The notes beneath the pieces were generated by a model, which made no database searches, was not told where the DNA came from, and worked only from the letters and a program-made list of their open reading frames with translations. From Lachnospiraceae bacterium OF09-6 (GTDB taxonomy: Bacteria > Bacillota > Clostridia > Lachnospirales > Lachnospiraceae): a stretch of 64,000 nucleotides of DNA. Below, piece after piece: positions 40,702 through 50,219 of the stretch. Numbering within the stretch: position 1 is the first letter of the stretch; each line of letters begins with the position of its first letter. The stretch is from assembly GCA_003435055.1 (NCBI GenBank), contig QUMM01000001.1:186001-250000 (forward strand), written 5' to 3'. The position numbers were made by a program, and so were the translations under genes.

Positions 40702-43554
40702 TTAATAAACTTTTACTTTGCAAGTCACTGTTTTTTTACCTGATTTCACAGTAATTTTAGCTGCCCCTTTTTTCTTCGCTGTTACTTTTCCATTTTTACT
40801 TACCTTTACAACTTTTGAATTGGAAGATTTATAAGTCACTTTTTCCTGAGATGTATAAGGATAACGCTTTACTTTCAGGGTTTCTGTCTTACCAGCTTTC
40901 AGTTTGAGTGACTTCTTGTTTACCGTAACTTTTGTAGTTTTTATTTTTCCTTTCTGGACAATCACCTTTACTGTAATCTTTTTTCCACTGGCCAGTGTTG
41001 CAGTCAGCTTTGCTGTACCTGCCTTTTTCGCTGTCAGTTTGCCCGATTTTGCAACTGTAAATATCTTTGTATTGCCTGATTTGTAGGTTTTTACATAATC
41101 TCCTTTTGCCATCCCTATAATCTTTAAAGCTGATGTTTTCTGGTTCACCTGCAGTTTGATGGTCGACATATTGGCACTTCCAGTGGCCTCTAGCTTTGGA
41201 ATTGCCTCTTCCCAAAGTATTCTGCATCTTTCACATTCGCGCCCCTTTCGTCCCTCTTTAAAAACAGTTGGTTCCTCTTCCGTCCACCAGGCAGACCATT
41301 CGTGTTCCTCTTCGCCGGCATACATCCACCAGTACCACCAATCCTTTCGACCGTTTCCATTATTTGTAGATTTTTTCTGAACATGAATCGTTAAAGATAC
41401 CGAAATCTTACCTGAAGATGCAGTAATTACTGCGTCCCCATCTGCAACTCCTGTTACAACTCCCTGTTCATTTACTGAGGCAATCGAAGGATTATTGCTG
41501 ATCCATTGAAAATGATTCGTATTTATTCTTGCATACGTCATGATTACATAAAGCTGCGATGTATCTCCCACATCTATCGTATCACCATGAGCGTCACAGT
41601 CAAGACTAAACTGTGAGCTATACACATTATAAACATATCCAATTGATTCTGTTACAGAACAATTCTGTGGCTGATCAACTGCGTTAGCTGTCCCCCATCC
41701 AAAGTCCTGTACCCAGAGCCAGGATCCATTCTGCTCAAAACACCCTATTCCAATAGAATGATACGAGGTTGCAAGAATATTGTTTCGATGTCCGGTAGAG
41801 TTCATCCACATATCCATAATCTTTTCAGCATCTCTGTAACCACCAGCGATATTTTCTCCATTTAATTTAGATGATATTGTAGAACAATCCATCTGACTTG
41901 GTCTGGTATGGGAAAAATCTATACTAATTTCTGCTGCACGTTTCATAGCCGCTTCAAGAAGATCCCGATCCATCGTAAGCGGGGCAAGACCTTCTTTTGC
42001 CCGTTCTTGATTTACAAGGGCCAGGATCTGATATGCTGCATCATAGTGACGGGTTCCACTGACCTCAACATGATCCAGCTTTCGATAGCTTCCATCTTCC
42101 TGCTCCTCCAAATCAGCAAGATACTCTATTGTCAGATTCGTACATCCGGCAAATACATCACTCTCTATACAGATGACACTGTCTGGAATTGTAAGATGCG
42201 TCAGGCTTGTACAATTTTTAAAGGCAGCACACCTGATCGTTTCCAGTCCCTGTGGCAGATTAATTTCGGATAAATTACTGCATTCATAAAAAGCCCTGAG
42301 ATAAATGGTTTTCAGATTATCTCCAAGTATCACCTTTCTTAATGAAGCACAGCCACTGAACTCCCGATATTCTAATATTGTTACTCCATTTCCAACAACC
42401 ACTGTTTCCAGAGAATGGCAACTGTCCCAAATTCCTTTTCCCAGAGTTGTAACAGAATCAGGAATTGTAAATGAACGTAAAGATGTGCAACGGCAAAATG
42501 CCCAGCTTTCAATTGTCTGTAAAGTATTTGGAAACGTAATGGAAGTCAGGACCTTATTTTCCTGAAATGCAGATGATCCAATAGTCTGCACTCCATCCGG
42601 CACCTGATAAGCAGTTGCTTTTTTTCCGAGTGGGTAATTTATCAATTTCGTTTGATTTTTGTTGAAAAGTACTCCATCCTCAGATGTATACTGCACATTT
42701 GCAGCGTCTACCTCGAAAGAAGTCAGTTTCTCATCACAAAAAAAGGTCAACTGGTCTATTGATGTAACACTGGCCGGAATAAAGACGGTTGTCATTATCG
42801 CTTTCTGAAAAACATAATCTTCCATTTCCTGAATTCCATCAGACAATGTCACACTGCTCAGGGAAGTACAGTTTGCAAAAGAACCACGATCCAGTTTTTT
42901 TACATTTCCCGGTATTGTTATTTCTGTAAGTGTATAGCATCCAAAGAACGCCATCTGACCTATTTCCTGCAGACTGTCCGGGAATTCAATCACTGAGACA
43001 GAACTTTCTGCAAACGCCTGCTGTCCTATATAGGTAACTCCTGACTCCAATACGATTTTCTGTATGAAATATCTATAATTACTCCACGGGGCAGGATCAC
43101 TGGAACTATAATCCATCATGGCTCCATTTCCAGATACCGTCAACGTATTATCGGCAAACGTTACAGTTACTTCCCCGCTTGTCCATGTTGTTTCGCTGCT
43201 GTATTCACTCAGATCATTAGTTGAACAGGAATCCTCCGTTATTTCGTAAGGTTCCAGAATCACCTCTTCTGAATCCGGCTCGTCTGTATACTCTGATTCA
43301 TTGTCCTGAAGTATCTCAATTCCTGCATCATCTACAATGATGTCTTCCTTCTCCGCATCATCTTCTGCTAAATTTTCAGTTTCATAGTCCTGCTCTTCTT
43401 TCTGCTGAAGAGTGAGTCCTTCTGTTTCCTCTGTCTCAATGACCGCCTGTTCAGAAATCTCCGATACCAGTTCTTCTGCCATTGCAGGTGAAATACTGGT
43501 CATTACAAGTATGCTGCTCAATGCTGCGGCACCTACACGCTTTCGTAATCTCAT
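40702..43554 (-). CDS. Secreted BspA-type LRR, CAP-domain and Big2-domain protein
   Basis: About 950 residues from ATG 43554 (GGGAG upstream; an in-frame start at 43587 is less likely). Order: signal peptide (RKRVGAAALSSILVMTSISPAMA), an acidic Glu/Asp stretch of ~90 residues, LRR_5/BspA repeats (~residues 130-480, e.g. LTEITIPGNVKKLDRGSFANC), a CAP/SCP domain (~510-640) with the active-site-type residues DFSHTRP, GENIAGG, HRNNI, a Big2 domain (~660-740), a short Trp-rich spacer, and two C-terminal Big2 domains (~810-950). There is no LPXTG, membrane anchor or dockerin, so it is secreted or held non-covalently. Last gene of the putative operon starting at 50170. A surface adhesin-like role is inference. 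Confidence 0.9.
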   Translation of the reverse strand: MRLRKRVGAAALSSILVMTSISPAMAEELVSEISEQAVIETEETEGLTLQQKEEQDYETENLAEDDAEKEDIIVDDAGIEILQDNESEYTDEPDSEEVILEPYEITEDSCSTNDLSEYSSETTWTSGEVTVTFADNTLTVSGNGAMMDYSSSDPAPWSNYRYFIQKIVLESGVTYIGQQAFAESSVSVIEFPDSLQEIGQMAFFGCYTLTEITIPGNVKKLDRGSFANCTSLSSVTLSDGIQEMEDYVFQKAIMTTVFIPASVTSIDQLTFFCDEKLTSFEVDAANVQYTSEDGVLFNKNQTKLINYPLGKKATAYQVPDGVQTIGSSAFQENKVLTSITFPNTLQTIESWAFCRCTSLRSFTIPDSVTTLGKGIWDSCHSLETVVVGNGVTILEYREFSGCASLRKVILGDNLKTIYLRAFYECSNLSEINLPQGLETIRCAAFKNCTSLTHLTIPDSVICIESDVFAGCTNLTIEYLADLEEQEDGSYRKLDHVEVSGTRHYDAAYQILALVNQERAKEGLAPLTMDRDLLEAAMKRAAEISIDFSHTRPSQMDCSTISSKLNGENIAGGYRDAEKIMDMWMNSTGHRNNILATSYHSIGIGCFEQNGSWLWVQDFGWGTANAVDQPQNCSVTESIGYVYNVYSSQFSLDCDAHGDTIDVGDTSQLYVIMTYARINTNHFQWISNNPSIASVNEQGVVTGVADGDAVITASSGKISVSLTIHVQKKSTNNGNGRKDWWYWWMYAGEEEHEWSAWWTEEEPTVFKEGRKGRECERCRILWEEAIPKLEATGSANMSTIKLQVNQKTSALKIIGMAKGDYVKTYKSGNTKIFTVAKSGKLTAKKAGTAKLTATLASGKKITVKVIVQKGKIKTTKVTVNKKSLKLKAGKTETLKVKRYPYTSQEKVTYKSSNSKVVKVSKNGKVTAKKKGAAKITVKSGKKTVTCKVKVY

Positions 43555-43589
43555 AATTTCTTTTCTCCCTGATATTGTTACCGTCACAT

Positions 43590-44516
43590 TTATTTAAGAT
43601 AGCGTTTTCTGTTGGCTGCTGTGTTTTTCCGGAACCCTTTTCCTGCAATTCCAATATTCGGCTCTAATGTTACCGGTTTTTCCTTATTCAGCTGGCGTTC
43701 GTACGCTTCTATCTTTTTCTTTGTTGTCTTTTTACCGTTCTGTTCGTAATAATGCTTATTTACATTATAATCATAACTATTGTGTGCGGCATCAACGATC
43801 TTTCCATTCTTGATCGCATAATAGGTCTTTTCATGAATACCGGCACCACCCTGTTCAAATAACAGTACATGCTTCTTTTTATAATACATCCATTTGCTGC
43901 CGCCCCAGCCACCTCGGGCCAGAAGTCTTACTGCTTTGTTCTGACGGCAGGTATAAAGATAGCAAACCTTTCCTCTGGTAATGAGAATCTCTTTCACACC
44001 ATTTCCATCCAGATCAAACAGATAAAATCCGTATGCGGAACCTTTTCCTTCCGTTGAATCAAATTTTCCTTTCTCCAGGAGTTTCCGGTACAGATCCATT
44101 GCTGTTTTTTTCGCTGTTTTCTTTTTTCTGACAGTGATTTTACATTTTGCCATATACTTGCCGGCTCTTGCTGTGATCACAGTGTTTCCTGCCCGTTTGC
44201 CAGTTACTTTTCCACTTTTACTGACCGATGCAATTTTACTGTTTTTGCTGCTCCAGGTTACGTTTCCTTTGATTCCTGATATTGTTGCCTTCAGCTGAAC
44301 AGAAGTCTTTCCGCCAAGTGCGATTGTTGCTGATGATTTATTTAATTTTATGGATGGTTTCTTTGACTTTACAGAGAGATATTTCGTGCGGTTTGCCGGG
44401 GTATTTTTGATCAGAATTTTCTCAACATCTACTGCTGTCTCAGATCCCTCTTCCTGTTTTACCAGTGAGGTATACTCCTGATTTGTGATCTCCGTCCCAT
44501 TTGAGAAATAACGCAT
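43590..44516 (-). CDS. Big2-domain protein with Asp-rich repeat motif, lacking its own signal peptide
   Basis: 308 residues. Residues ~50-130 are a Big2 domain (VTWSSKNSKIASVSKSGKVTGKRAGNTVITARAGKYMAKCKITV). A C-terminal domain of ~170 residues includes the calcium-loop-like FYLFDLDGNGVKEILITRG. No signal peptide is visible at ATG 44516, although all neighbours that share these domains are secreted. The upstream gene has a signal peptide and stops 44 nt before this start. The N-terminal RYFSNGTEITNQEYTSLV looks like the tail of a domain begun in that gene, so the two may be halves of one broken gene. No single indel joins them, because both frames contain stops between 44546 and 44563. Confidence 0.75.
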   Translation of the reverse strand: MRYFSNGTEITNQEYTSLVKQEEGSETAVDVEKILIKNTPANRTKYLSVKSKKPSIKLNKSSATIALGGKTSVQLKATISGIKGNVTWSSKNSKIASVSKSGKVTGKRAGNTVITARAGKYMAKCKITVRKKKTAKKTAMDLYRKLLEKGKFDSTEGKGSAYGFYLFDLDGNGVKEILITRGKVCYLYTCRQNKAVRLLARGGWGGSKWMYYKKKHVLLFEQGGAGIHEKTYYAIKNGKIVDAAHNSYDYNVNKHYYEQNGKKTTKKKIEAYERQLNKEKPVTLEPNIGIAGKGFRKNTAANRKRYLK

Positions 44517-44560
44517 GGAATCCTGATCTGCTTTCCAGCATCCAAGAATTCTCTCCTAGT

Positions 44561-44992
44561 TTACTCTCTTATTTTGTAAAACCACCTTACGGTACGTCCC
44601 CATCTTGTCCAGTCTTCTCTCAGCATTTTTGCATTTTTGTAAAAAGAGACCTGTGTAACCGATTCACCGCCTCCCATGGTGCCAATACGTTGTACACTTT
44701 CATTTCTGTAAGCATATACTGCATATCCCTTAATGCCAGCCTGGAAATAAGCCTTCACAAACAGTTCCGGCACACTGTCTCCATCCAGATCCATCAGATA
44801 AAAAGAATCTGCCATATACTTCTGTCCATCACCATAGATGTCATCAAAATATCTTGTCTCCAGTGCCACTTTATACGCTGTCAACGCCTTTTCCTTCAAC
44901 GTTTGTGCCTGTGTTGTAATATTCATGCAATAGACCATACATATCATAAGCACAAGCGTACTCCAAAACTTCTTTCTTCTCATTTTTTTCAT
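44561..44992 (-). CDS. Secreted protein with Asp-rich (DLDGD) motif
   Basis: 143 residues from ATG 44992 (GGGAG upstream). Signal peptide KFWSTLVLMICMVYCMNITTQAQ, then FYLMDLDGDSVPELFVKAYF, a calcium-loop-like motif shared with 44516 and, more loosely, 46760. It ends soon after VRWFYKIRE, which looks like the middle of a domain. It is either a short secreted protein or the front half of a gene continuing at 44516. Confidence 0.75.
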   Translation of the reverse strand: MKKMRRKKFWSTLVLMICMVYCMNITTQAQTLKEKALTAYKVALETRYFDDIYGDGQKYMADSFYLMDLDGDSVPELFVKAYFQAGIKGYAVYAYRNESVQRIGTMGGGESVTQVSFYKNAKMLREDWTRWGRTVRWFYKIRE

Positions 44993-45014
44993 GTGCAACT
45001 TTCTCCCTCTCTGA

Positions 45015-45668
45015 TCATTTCCAATATTTCCATTCGGCAGAGCTTATCAGCTTTATATTTGTAATGAGAAATCCCATCGTATTGGAAGCCTTCTTTAAAT
45101 AAATCTGATAAGTTCCTCTGTATTGACGTGGATATCCAAAGTAATCATTGGTCAGATACTCTTTATATGTTACCGTATAGCGGTTCTTTGATGTCTGCAG
45201 GATCTTCGTCACTTTTCCTTTAGGTGTGTCCATGACACTATATTCTCCACCAGTATAAACAATTCTTCCATTATTATTTTTAAACAGGTAGTGTAGCTTA
45301 TTATCAATCTGGTAACCTCTGTACTTTTTTAGCTTGAACTTTGCATTCGAACCAAAATACAGTTTCATTTTTGGAAGACATTTTTTCTTTACAGCATCTA
45401 CTTTTTCATACGAATATGCTGTAATTATCGGAGAATATATAATCATGGATGTCTTCGTATAATCATTAAATACAAATTTACCAGTGGCTTTCCCATAAGC
45501 CATTGGATAGCATAAATAGAGGTCAAATGGTGCCAGTATCTTTGTCACTTCACTTTTGTATTTTTTCGTAACATCTTTTGACTTTGCACTGACAGAAGCC
45601 CCTGCATGAAGACTCAATACCAGTATACAAACGAATAATAACAAACATTTTCTTTTTCTCTTTTCCAT
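45015..45668 (-). CDS. Secreted hypothetical protein
   Basis: 217 residues, with signal peptide RKCLLLFVCILVLSLHAGASVSA and a basic, Tyr/Lys-rich mature part (KYKSEVTKILAPFDLYLCYP..., YRGTYQIYLKK). No family recognised. GAGGTG precedes the ATG. Fits in the operon between two other secreted-type genes, 43 and 16 nt away. Confidence 0.8.
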   Translation of the reverse strand: MEKRKRKCLLLFVCILVLSLHAGASVSAKSKDVTKKYKSEVTKILAPFDLYLCYPMAYGKATGKFVFNDYTKTSMIIYSPIITAYSYEKVDAVKKKCLPKMKLYFGSNAKFKLKKYRGYQIDNKLHYLFKNNNGRIVYTGGEYSVMDTPKGKVTKILQTSKNRYTVTYKEYLTNDYFGYPRQYRGTYQIYLKKASNTMGFLITNIKLISSAEWKYWK

Positions 45669-45711
45669 ACACTTTCACCTCATTATGACTATATTTCATT
45701 TTCTTCCATCT

Positions 45712-46149
45712 CTAACTATAGCTTATGGATGAAAACAAATCTCTGGCATATGCTCTTGCCGTTTCTTCATACGGACTGTATACGCTGAACTGCACAATTT
45801 CACCATCAACCGCTGGGAATGCAAAGGATATCTCCGTGCCATTTTGTGATTCAAATACTACTCCGGTAAATCCATTTGCCTCTGCGTAATATGGTTGATA
45901 GCCGTTTTCTGCCAGATAATCATAGATTCCTTTTTCTGTAGGGTCATAAGACTGAAATCCGACATAGATCGTGATACTGGCATCCTCACAGTAATATTGC
46001 CTGTCAATACCGCAGGAGATCGTCTCTTCCGTTTCCTGCGTTTTGTCCCAATATACTGGCAGATATGCCCCGCATCCATATTCCGTATCTACCCATTCAC
46101 CGTCATACACATAATTCATATCATCCATATCGTATCGGATTCTGTCCAC
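45712..46149 (-). CDS. Hypothetical protein, probably the C-terminal part of the upstream gene
   Basis: 145 residues from a GTG at 46149 (ATG at 46128 possible). It reads YDGEWVDTEYGCGAYLPVYWD... and GYQPYYAEANGFTGVVFESQNGTEISFAFPAVDG, with no signal peptide or known family. It overlaps the end of the upstream ORF by 34 nt in another frame, and neither start has a convincing ribosome binding site. One added G in the GGG at about 46163 would fuse both into a ~350-residue protein, in line with the other single-base deletions in this window. Confidence 0.6.
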   Translation of the reverse strand: MDRIRYDMDDMNYVYDGEWVDTEYGCGAYLPVYWDKTQETEETISCGIDRQYYCEDASITIYVGFQSYDPTEKGIYDYLAENGYQPYYAEANGFTGVVFESQNGTEISFAFPAVDGEIVQFSVYSPYEETARAYARDLFSSISYS

Positions 46150-46760
46150 TCCATCTGCCCTTCATATGACAGGCCAAAATCACTGTCACTCAGAAGTTCC
46201 CATTGAATCGGAAGATTCTCCACTTCCTTATAGGCTGATACAATATCATCATATTCTGCTCTTGATATTGGATTGGATTCATCCAATCTGCTTCCCCGGT
46301 AGCAATCTCCAGTTCCCATATAATATACTGCATCCAGCAGAGTTCCCTCAGCCACTCCGGGATTTAACTGAAAGAACATATTTCCTCCTGCTGACAATCC
46401 GCCACTGGCCCAGTGACCTCTTAAAATATTTCCTTCGCAAAAGGAATAATTATTAACCACTCCTAACGGTTTTGAATCCAGGCGCTCAGCCACAACTCCG
46501 TCTGTTCCGTAAGCATCCATGATCTCATAAGTTTCTTCATACTGTTCTGTTGCTTCATAATAAACCGCAATCAGCAATTCCGGCAGTCCATCATCACAGA
46601 AATCGTATTCTGCATAATAAATATCATTACCACGGTAAAATGGGAAAAATGGATCAAAAGAACTCTGTACATATGTATAATCACTCGTATTTTCAAAGTC
46701 TTCTTCCATGGCCCGTTGATATTCCTGCACAATCGGTTTATATGCATCACACACAACCAT
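46116..46760 (-). CDS. Hypothetical protein with DxxDDGLPELLI motif (possibly frameshifted)
   Basis: 214 residues from ATG 46760 (AGGAG upstream). No signal peptide. IYYAEYDFCDDGLPELLIAVYY resembles the DLDGDxxPEL motif of the neighbours at 44516 and 44992. The C-terminal end WTESDTIWMI is probably the out-of-frame reading of the following ORF. Function unknown. Confidence 0.7.
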   Translation of the reverse strand: MVVCDAYKPIVQEYQRAMEEDFENTSDYTYVQSSFDPFFPFYRGNDIYYAEYDFCDDGLPELLIAVYYEATEQYEETYEIMDAYGTDGVVAERLDSKPLGVVNNYSFCEGNILRGHWASGGLSAGGNMFFQLNPGVAEGTLLDAVYYMGTGDCYRGSRLDESNPISRAEYDDIVSAYKEVENLPIQWELLSDSDFGLSYEGQMEWTESDTIWMI

Positions 46761-46785
46761 ATCTTTTCTTCTCCTTTGTATCGCC

Positions 46786-47796
46786 TTATTTCTTTACGGT
46801 TATTTTACAGGATGCTTTTTTTCCTGATCCGTCTTTCGCTGCGGCCGTAATGACACAAGAGCCTTTTCCCACAATCTTTACTACCCCTTTAGATGATACG
46901 GTCGCCACTTTTTTATCAGAGCTTTTCCATCGGATTCTTTTATTCGATGCATCTTTCGGATATATCGCTGCTTTTAACTGATATTTTTTTTCCTTCTTTG
47001 CTGTGAAGTTTTTATTCAGTTTTATTTTGGTAACCGGCTGTGTCACTGTTACCTTACAGGTACATTTCTTCGTTCCTGTTGTTGCACGGATATATGCGGT
47101 TCCTGCTTTTCTGGCTGTGATTTTTCCGCTTTTGGTTACACGGACGATATTTTTATTACTGGATGTCCATTTGACAGATTCTTTTGCGCCGGTTATCTTT
47201 AGCTGAAAAGATTTTCCTTTACGCATCTTCACGACTGTCCTGTTTATTTTAGGAGCAGCTGTCTGCTCATCCAGTCTGTTAAAATAAATTGTCTTAACCG
47301 CTCCGTCACGATATCTCGCATACTCCGTTGTCAGTCCCAGGAAATCTTTATCATTGATATCTTTGGAAAGGAGCAATTCTGTTTTTCCCGTACTGTATTC
47401 GTATCTTCGTATATTTACCTTTGCATTGCTGTTTGCGAGAATCTGGGTATTATCTCTGACCTCCAGAAAATATACATATCTTCCATCGGATTTATATACA
47501 GAAGGAACTAATTTTTCGGTAATCGTTATCTGTTTTTCCCGTACCAGATCAAAGACACAAAGGCTGCATGGAACCGGAGCCCCGCAATATGGCCGGACCA
47601 GAACATATCTTCCGTATATATAATGGGACGCCATATCTGAATAGACTCCTGCTTTTTGCGCCTTTTCTACGTATTCTCTTTCCAGCGGTGTTTTACCATT
47701 TGTACTCTCATAAGAATATGCTCCTGCATTTCCTGCAAGTATGCTGCACAGCATCATAAGCAGGGAAATGATGCGCAGCCTATGTATTCTTTTCAT
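46786..47796 (-). CDS. Secreted protein with two Big2 domains
   Basis: 336 residues: signal peptide (RIISLLMMLCSILAGNAGAYS), an N-terminal region of ~170 residues of unknown fold (possibly beta-propeller-like, RYVLVRPYCGAPVPCSLCVFDLV), and two C-terminal Big2 domains (SVKWTSSNKNIVRVTKSGKITARKAG... and RIRWKSSDKKVATVSSKGVVKIVGKG). Big2 domains are bacterial Ig-like folds of surface proteins. GGAGC lies before the ATG. Confidence 0.85.
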   Translation of the reverse strand: MKRIHRLRIISLLMMLCSILAGNAGAYSYESTNGKTPLEREYVEKAQKAGVYSDMASHYIYGRYVLVRPYCGAPVPCSLCVFDLVREKQITITEKLVPSVYKSDGRYVYFLEVRDNTQILANSNAKVNIRRYEYSTGKTELLLSKDINDKDFLGLTTEYARYRDGAVKTIYFNRLDEQTAAPKINRTVVKMRKGKSFQLKITGAKESVKWTSSNKNIVRVTKSGKITARKAGTAYIRATTGTKKCTCKVTVTQPVTKIKLNKNFTAKKEKKYQLKAAIYPKDASNKRIRWKSSDKKVATVSSKGVVKIVGKGSCVITAAAKDGSGKKASCKITVKK

Positions 47797-47833
47797 ATCA
47801 GTCGTTGCTCCTTTTATTCTGATTTTTCGTTCC

Positions 47834-50170
47834 TTATTTTTTTACCGTCACAGTTACTTTTTTGGTTTTCTTTCCAGCCTTGACTGTTATGGTGGTCTTT
47901 CCGGCTTTTTTGGCAGTGATCACACCTTTTGAGGATACAGTGGCAATCTTCTTATTTGCTGTCTTGTAGGTGATCTTGTCCTTTGTAGTAATCGGTACTA
48001 TCACCGGTGACAGTCTGTAGCTTTTCTTTACTTTTAAAGTGATACTGCCCGGTACACCTTTGATCTTAGAGGAAGTAACTTTTGCTTTCTGTACTTTTAT
48101 GGTCACGCTCTTGGAGATTCCAGATGCGAAATTCAGCGTGATCTTTGCGTTGCCGGCCTTCTTTGCAGTCACTTTGCCAGCGTTGCTGACGGTTGCGATC
48201 TTCTTATCTGAAGAACTGCAGGATACCAGACGGTCCCCTGTTGTCATAGCTGTGATCAGCTTACTGAGCGAAAATGTCTGTTTTACCTGCATTGGAACGG
48301 TGTTTGCTGACAAGGTTACGTTCGCAGTTAATTTCTCTATTGCTGAATTTTCTACATAACCGCATACACTGCAGGTGCGGCTCTGACTACCTTCTGCCAG
48401 GACTGTTGGCTGTTTCGTTATCTGATAAGCGCCAAAGCTATGACCTTTTGCCGGAACGACCGTATAGCTTCCCTCTCTTATTTCTCCGCAGCTGTCACAT
48501 CTTTGCAGTGCATAACCATCCTGTGTACAGGTTGCATCCTTACGCTCATTTGCCCACATATGGGTATACGGTGTATCTACTATTTTTATTTCACAGCTTG
48601 CCTCTACACTCGGATCCTCTGTCCACTGAATATGTGCCACATAGGTTCCTGCTTCCAGCATTTCATCTATAAAGTATCTTGCAGATGTTCCCTTTTTCTC
48701 CAGCCATAGCATATACTTGTTTCCATATTCATCATAGGTGTACCAAAATTTTCCATAGACTTCATCATCATTTATATATTTTGCTTCCGTATTTTCCTGA
48801 AATGCATAGCTGTAAATTGCATTACCACGAATATGAGACCGATCCTCATCTGCGTCAAACGTTGTCTGCTCCAAATCAAACTGAATTGCTGTCACGATCT
48901 TTCCGTGAGATATCGTAACATCTCTTTTGTAAACTGGAGCCTCATCATCGGTATCCCAGGTATTAAATGCACCATTGGCTGCGATGTAATAGGTCTTTCC
49001 TGCTTCAGCCCGGAAAAGATTCCGTCCGATCTCCACAGACTGCAGCTTTCCATCTACCTTTTGATAAATATGTATATCCATCTGTTCACAGTCATCCAGC
49101 AGATATCGTCCGGATTCTGGCGCAGTAAATGTATACCAGGTGTTTTTTCCCTCATAATATTTGCTGCTTATGACATCCTTATTTACTCCAAACTGCAGTG
49201 CTCTGACTTTATCGGATGGAACATTTTCAATATCCGTATAATTCACTTTCCAATCTTCTGATGTATATTCTACATCCCCGACCTTCACACAGAATTGATA
49301 AACACCGGCCAGCGGATATCGGGACCAGTCATCTCCCAGCACTATCTGTCCATATTTATTTTTAAAATATGCATAAAGCGTATTGATATGATGGTCTTCT
49401 GCTTCACCGCCTCTTTTGAATTCCACCACATCTGTTTCTCCATTTGCATAGGTAACCTCTACCTTCTGTCCTCCTGCGCTCAGGCTGTCTATACCAGCCA
49501 CATAATCGTTCTGAAACTGGTCTGTGATAGAGATATTGGAAACGGATACCTTTTTCTGGAGTTCAATTTCCCAGCTTTCTTCACCTTTATCACTATACTC
49601 GTCAAATCCAAAATAATAGATCTCTCCTGCCTTTGCATCAATACAGCCATTGTTCCCTGCTGGACATAACCATTGTGAACCATCTGCCATCTGCACCAGC
49701 TTCTGTATCTGTGGGCTGGCCTTTGCTACTTTATATATTCCATCTTCCGGTACAACAAATTTATACCAGATCGGATCGTCTATATTGCTGTCGATCCACT
49801 TCTTTCCAATCGTAGTCCATGTCTCCCGGATTTTCATTTCATCCTCATCTGAACTGCTGTCTGCATAAACAGCCAAAGGCGCTTCTCCTGTCTCCATGGA
49901 TTCTTCCTCTGTCAGAACCTGCTCTTTCTCCTCTTCTGACTCTTCCACAGACACTTCTTCCTGAATCTCCAGATCCCCCAGATCTTCGACTTCTGTTTCT
50001 GCTTCGTCTTCTGTTTCTTCCTCACTGACAGTTTCTTCATCAAGTTCTTCTGCGGCCTGTTCCTGTACGACTGGTTCCTCAGATGCCATGACCGTCATAC
50101 CAGGATTCACACCGGTAAATGCCATTGTTGCAGATAACAGCCACGCCAGTTTTCTTGTTCTTGCTTTCAT
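47834..50170 (-). CDS. Large secreted protein with Big2 domains, first gene of the phase-variable operon
   Basis: 778 residues: signal peptide (LAWLLSATMAFTGVNPGMTVMA), an acidic Glu-rich segment (~30-100), several beta-rich domains (DPIWYKFVVPEDGIYKV; NTWYTFTAPESGRYLLDD) that look like pre-peptidase/carbohydrate-binding jelly rolls, a Cys-pair segment (CTQDGYALQRCDSCG ... CSVCGYVENSAI), and two C-terminal Big2 domains ending in TVTVKK. No sortase motif or anchor. Its N-terminal layout (signal, acidic stretch) and C-terminus match the 950-residue LRR/CAP protein at the operon's end. GGGAG is six nt from the ATG. Confidence 0.88.
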   Translation of the reverse strand: MKARTRKLAWLLSATMAFTGVNPGMTVMASEEPVVQEQAAEELDEETVSEEETEDEAETEVEDLGDLEIQEEVSVEESEEEKEQVLTEEESMETGEAPLAVYADSSSDEDEMKIRETWTTIGKKWIDSNIDDPIWYKFVVPEDGIYKVAKASPQIQKLVQMADGSQWLCPAGNNGCIDAKAGEIYYFGFDEYSDKGEESWEIELQKKVSVSNISITDQFQNDYVAGIDSLSAGGQKVEVTYANGETDVVEFKRGGEAEDHHINTLYAYFKNKYGQIVLGDDWSRYPLAGVYQFCVKVGDVEYTSEDWKVNYTDIENVPSDKVRALQFGVNKDVISSKYYEGKNTWYTFTAPESGRYLLDDCEQMDIHIYQKVDGKLQSVEIGRNLFRAEAGKTYYIAANGAFNTWDTDDEAPVYKRDVTISHGKIVTAIQFDLEQTTFDADEDRSHIRGNAIYSYAFQENTEAKYINDDEVYGKFWYTYDEYGNKYMLWLEKKGTSARYFIDEMLEAGTYVAHIQWTEDPSVEASCEIKIVDTPYTHMWANERKDATCTQDGYALQRCDSCGEIREGSYTVVPAKGHSFGAYQITKQPTVLAEGSQSRTCSVCGYVENSAIEKLTANVTLSANTVPMQVKQTFSLSKLITAMTTGDRLVSCSSSDKKIATVSNAGKVTAKKAGNAKITLNFASGISKSVTIKVQKAKVTSSKIKGVPGSITLKVKKSYRLSPVIVPITTKDKITYKTANKKIATVSSKGVITAKKAGKTTITVKAGKKTKKVTVTVKK

Positions 50171-50219
50171 CTTTTTCTCCCTCTTCCTGACTATAGATAG
50201 CCTTTTCTCTTATAGTTTC

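Noticed and set aside
40702..50170. Sortase-anchored surface proteins or cellulosome components
   Set aside because: No LPXTG-like motif, hydrophobic tail, dockerin or cohesin was seen at any C-terminus; the DLDGD loops are single, not paired dockerin repeats.
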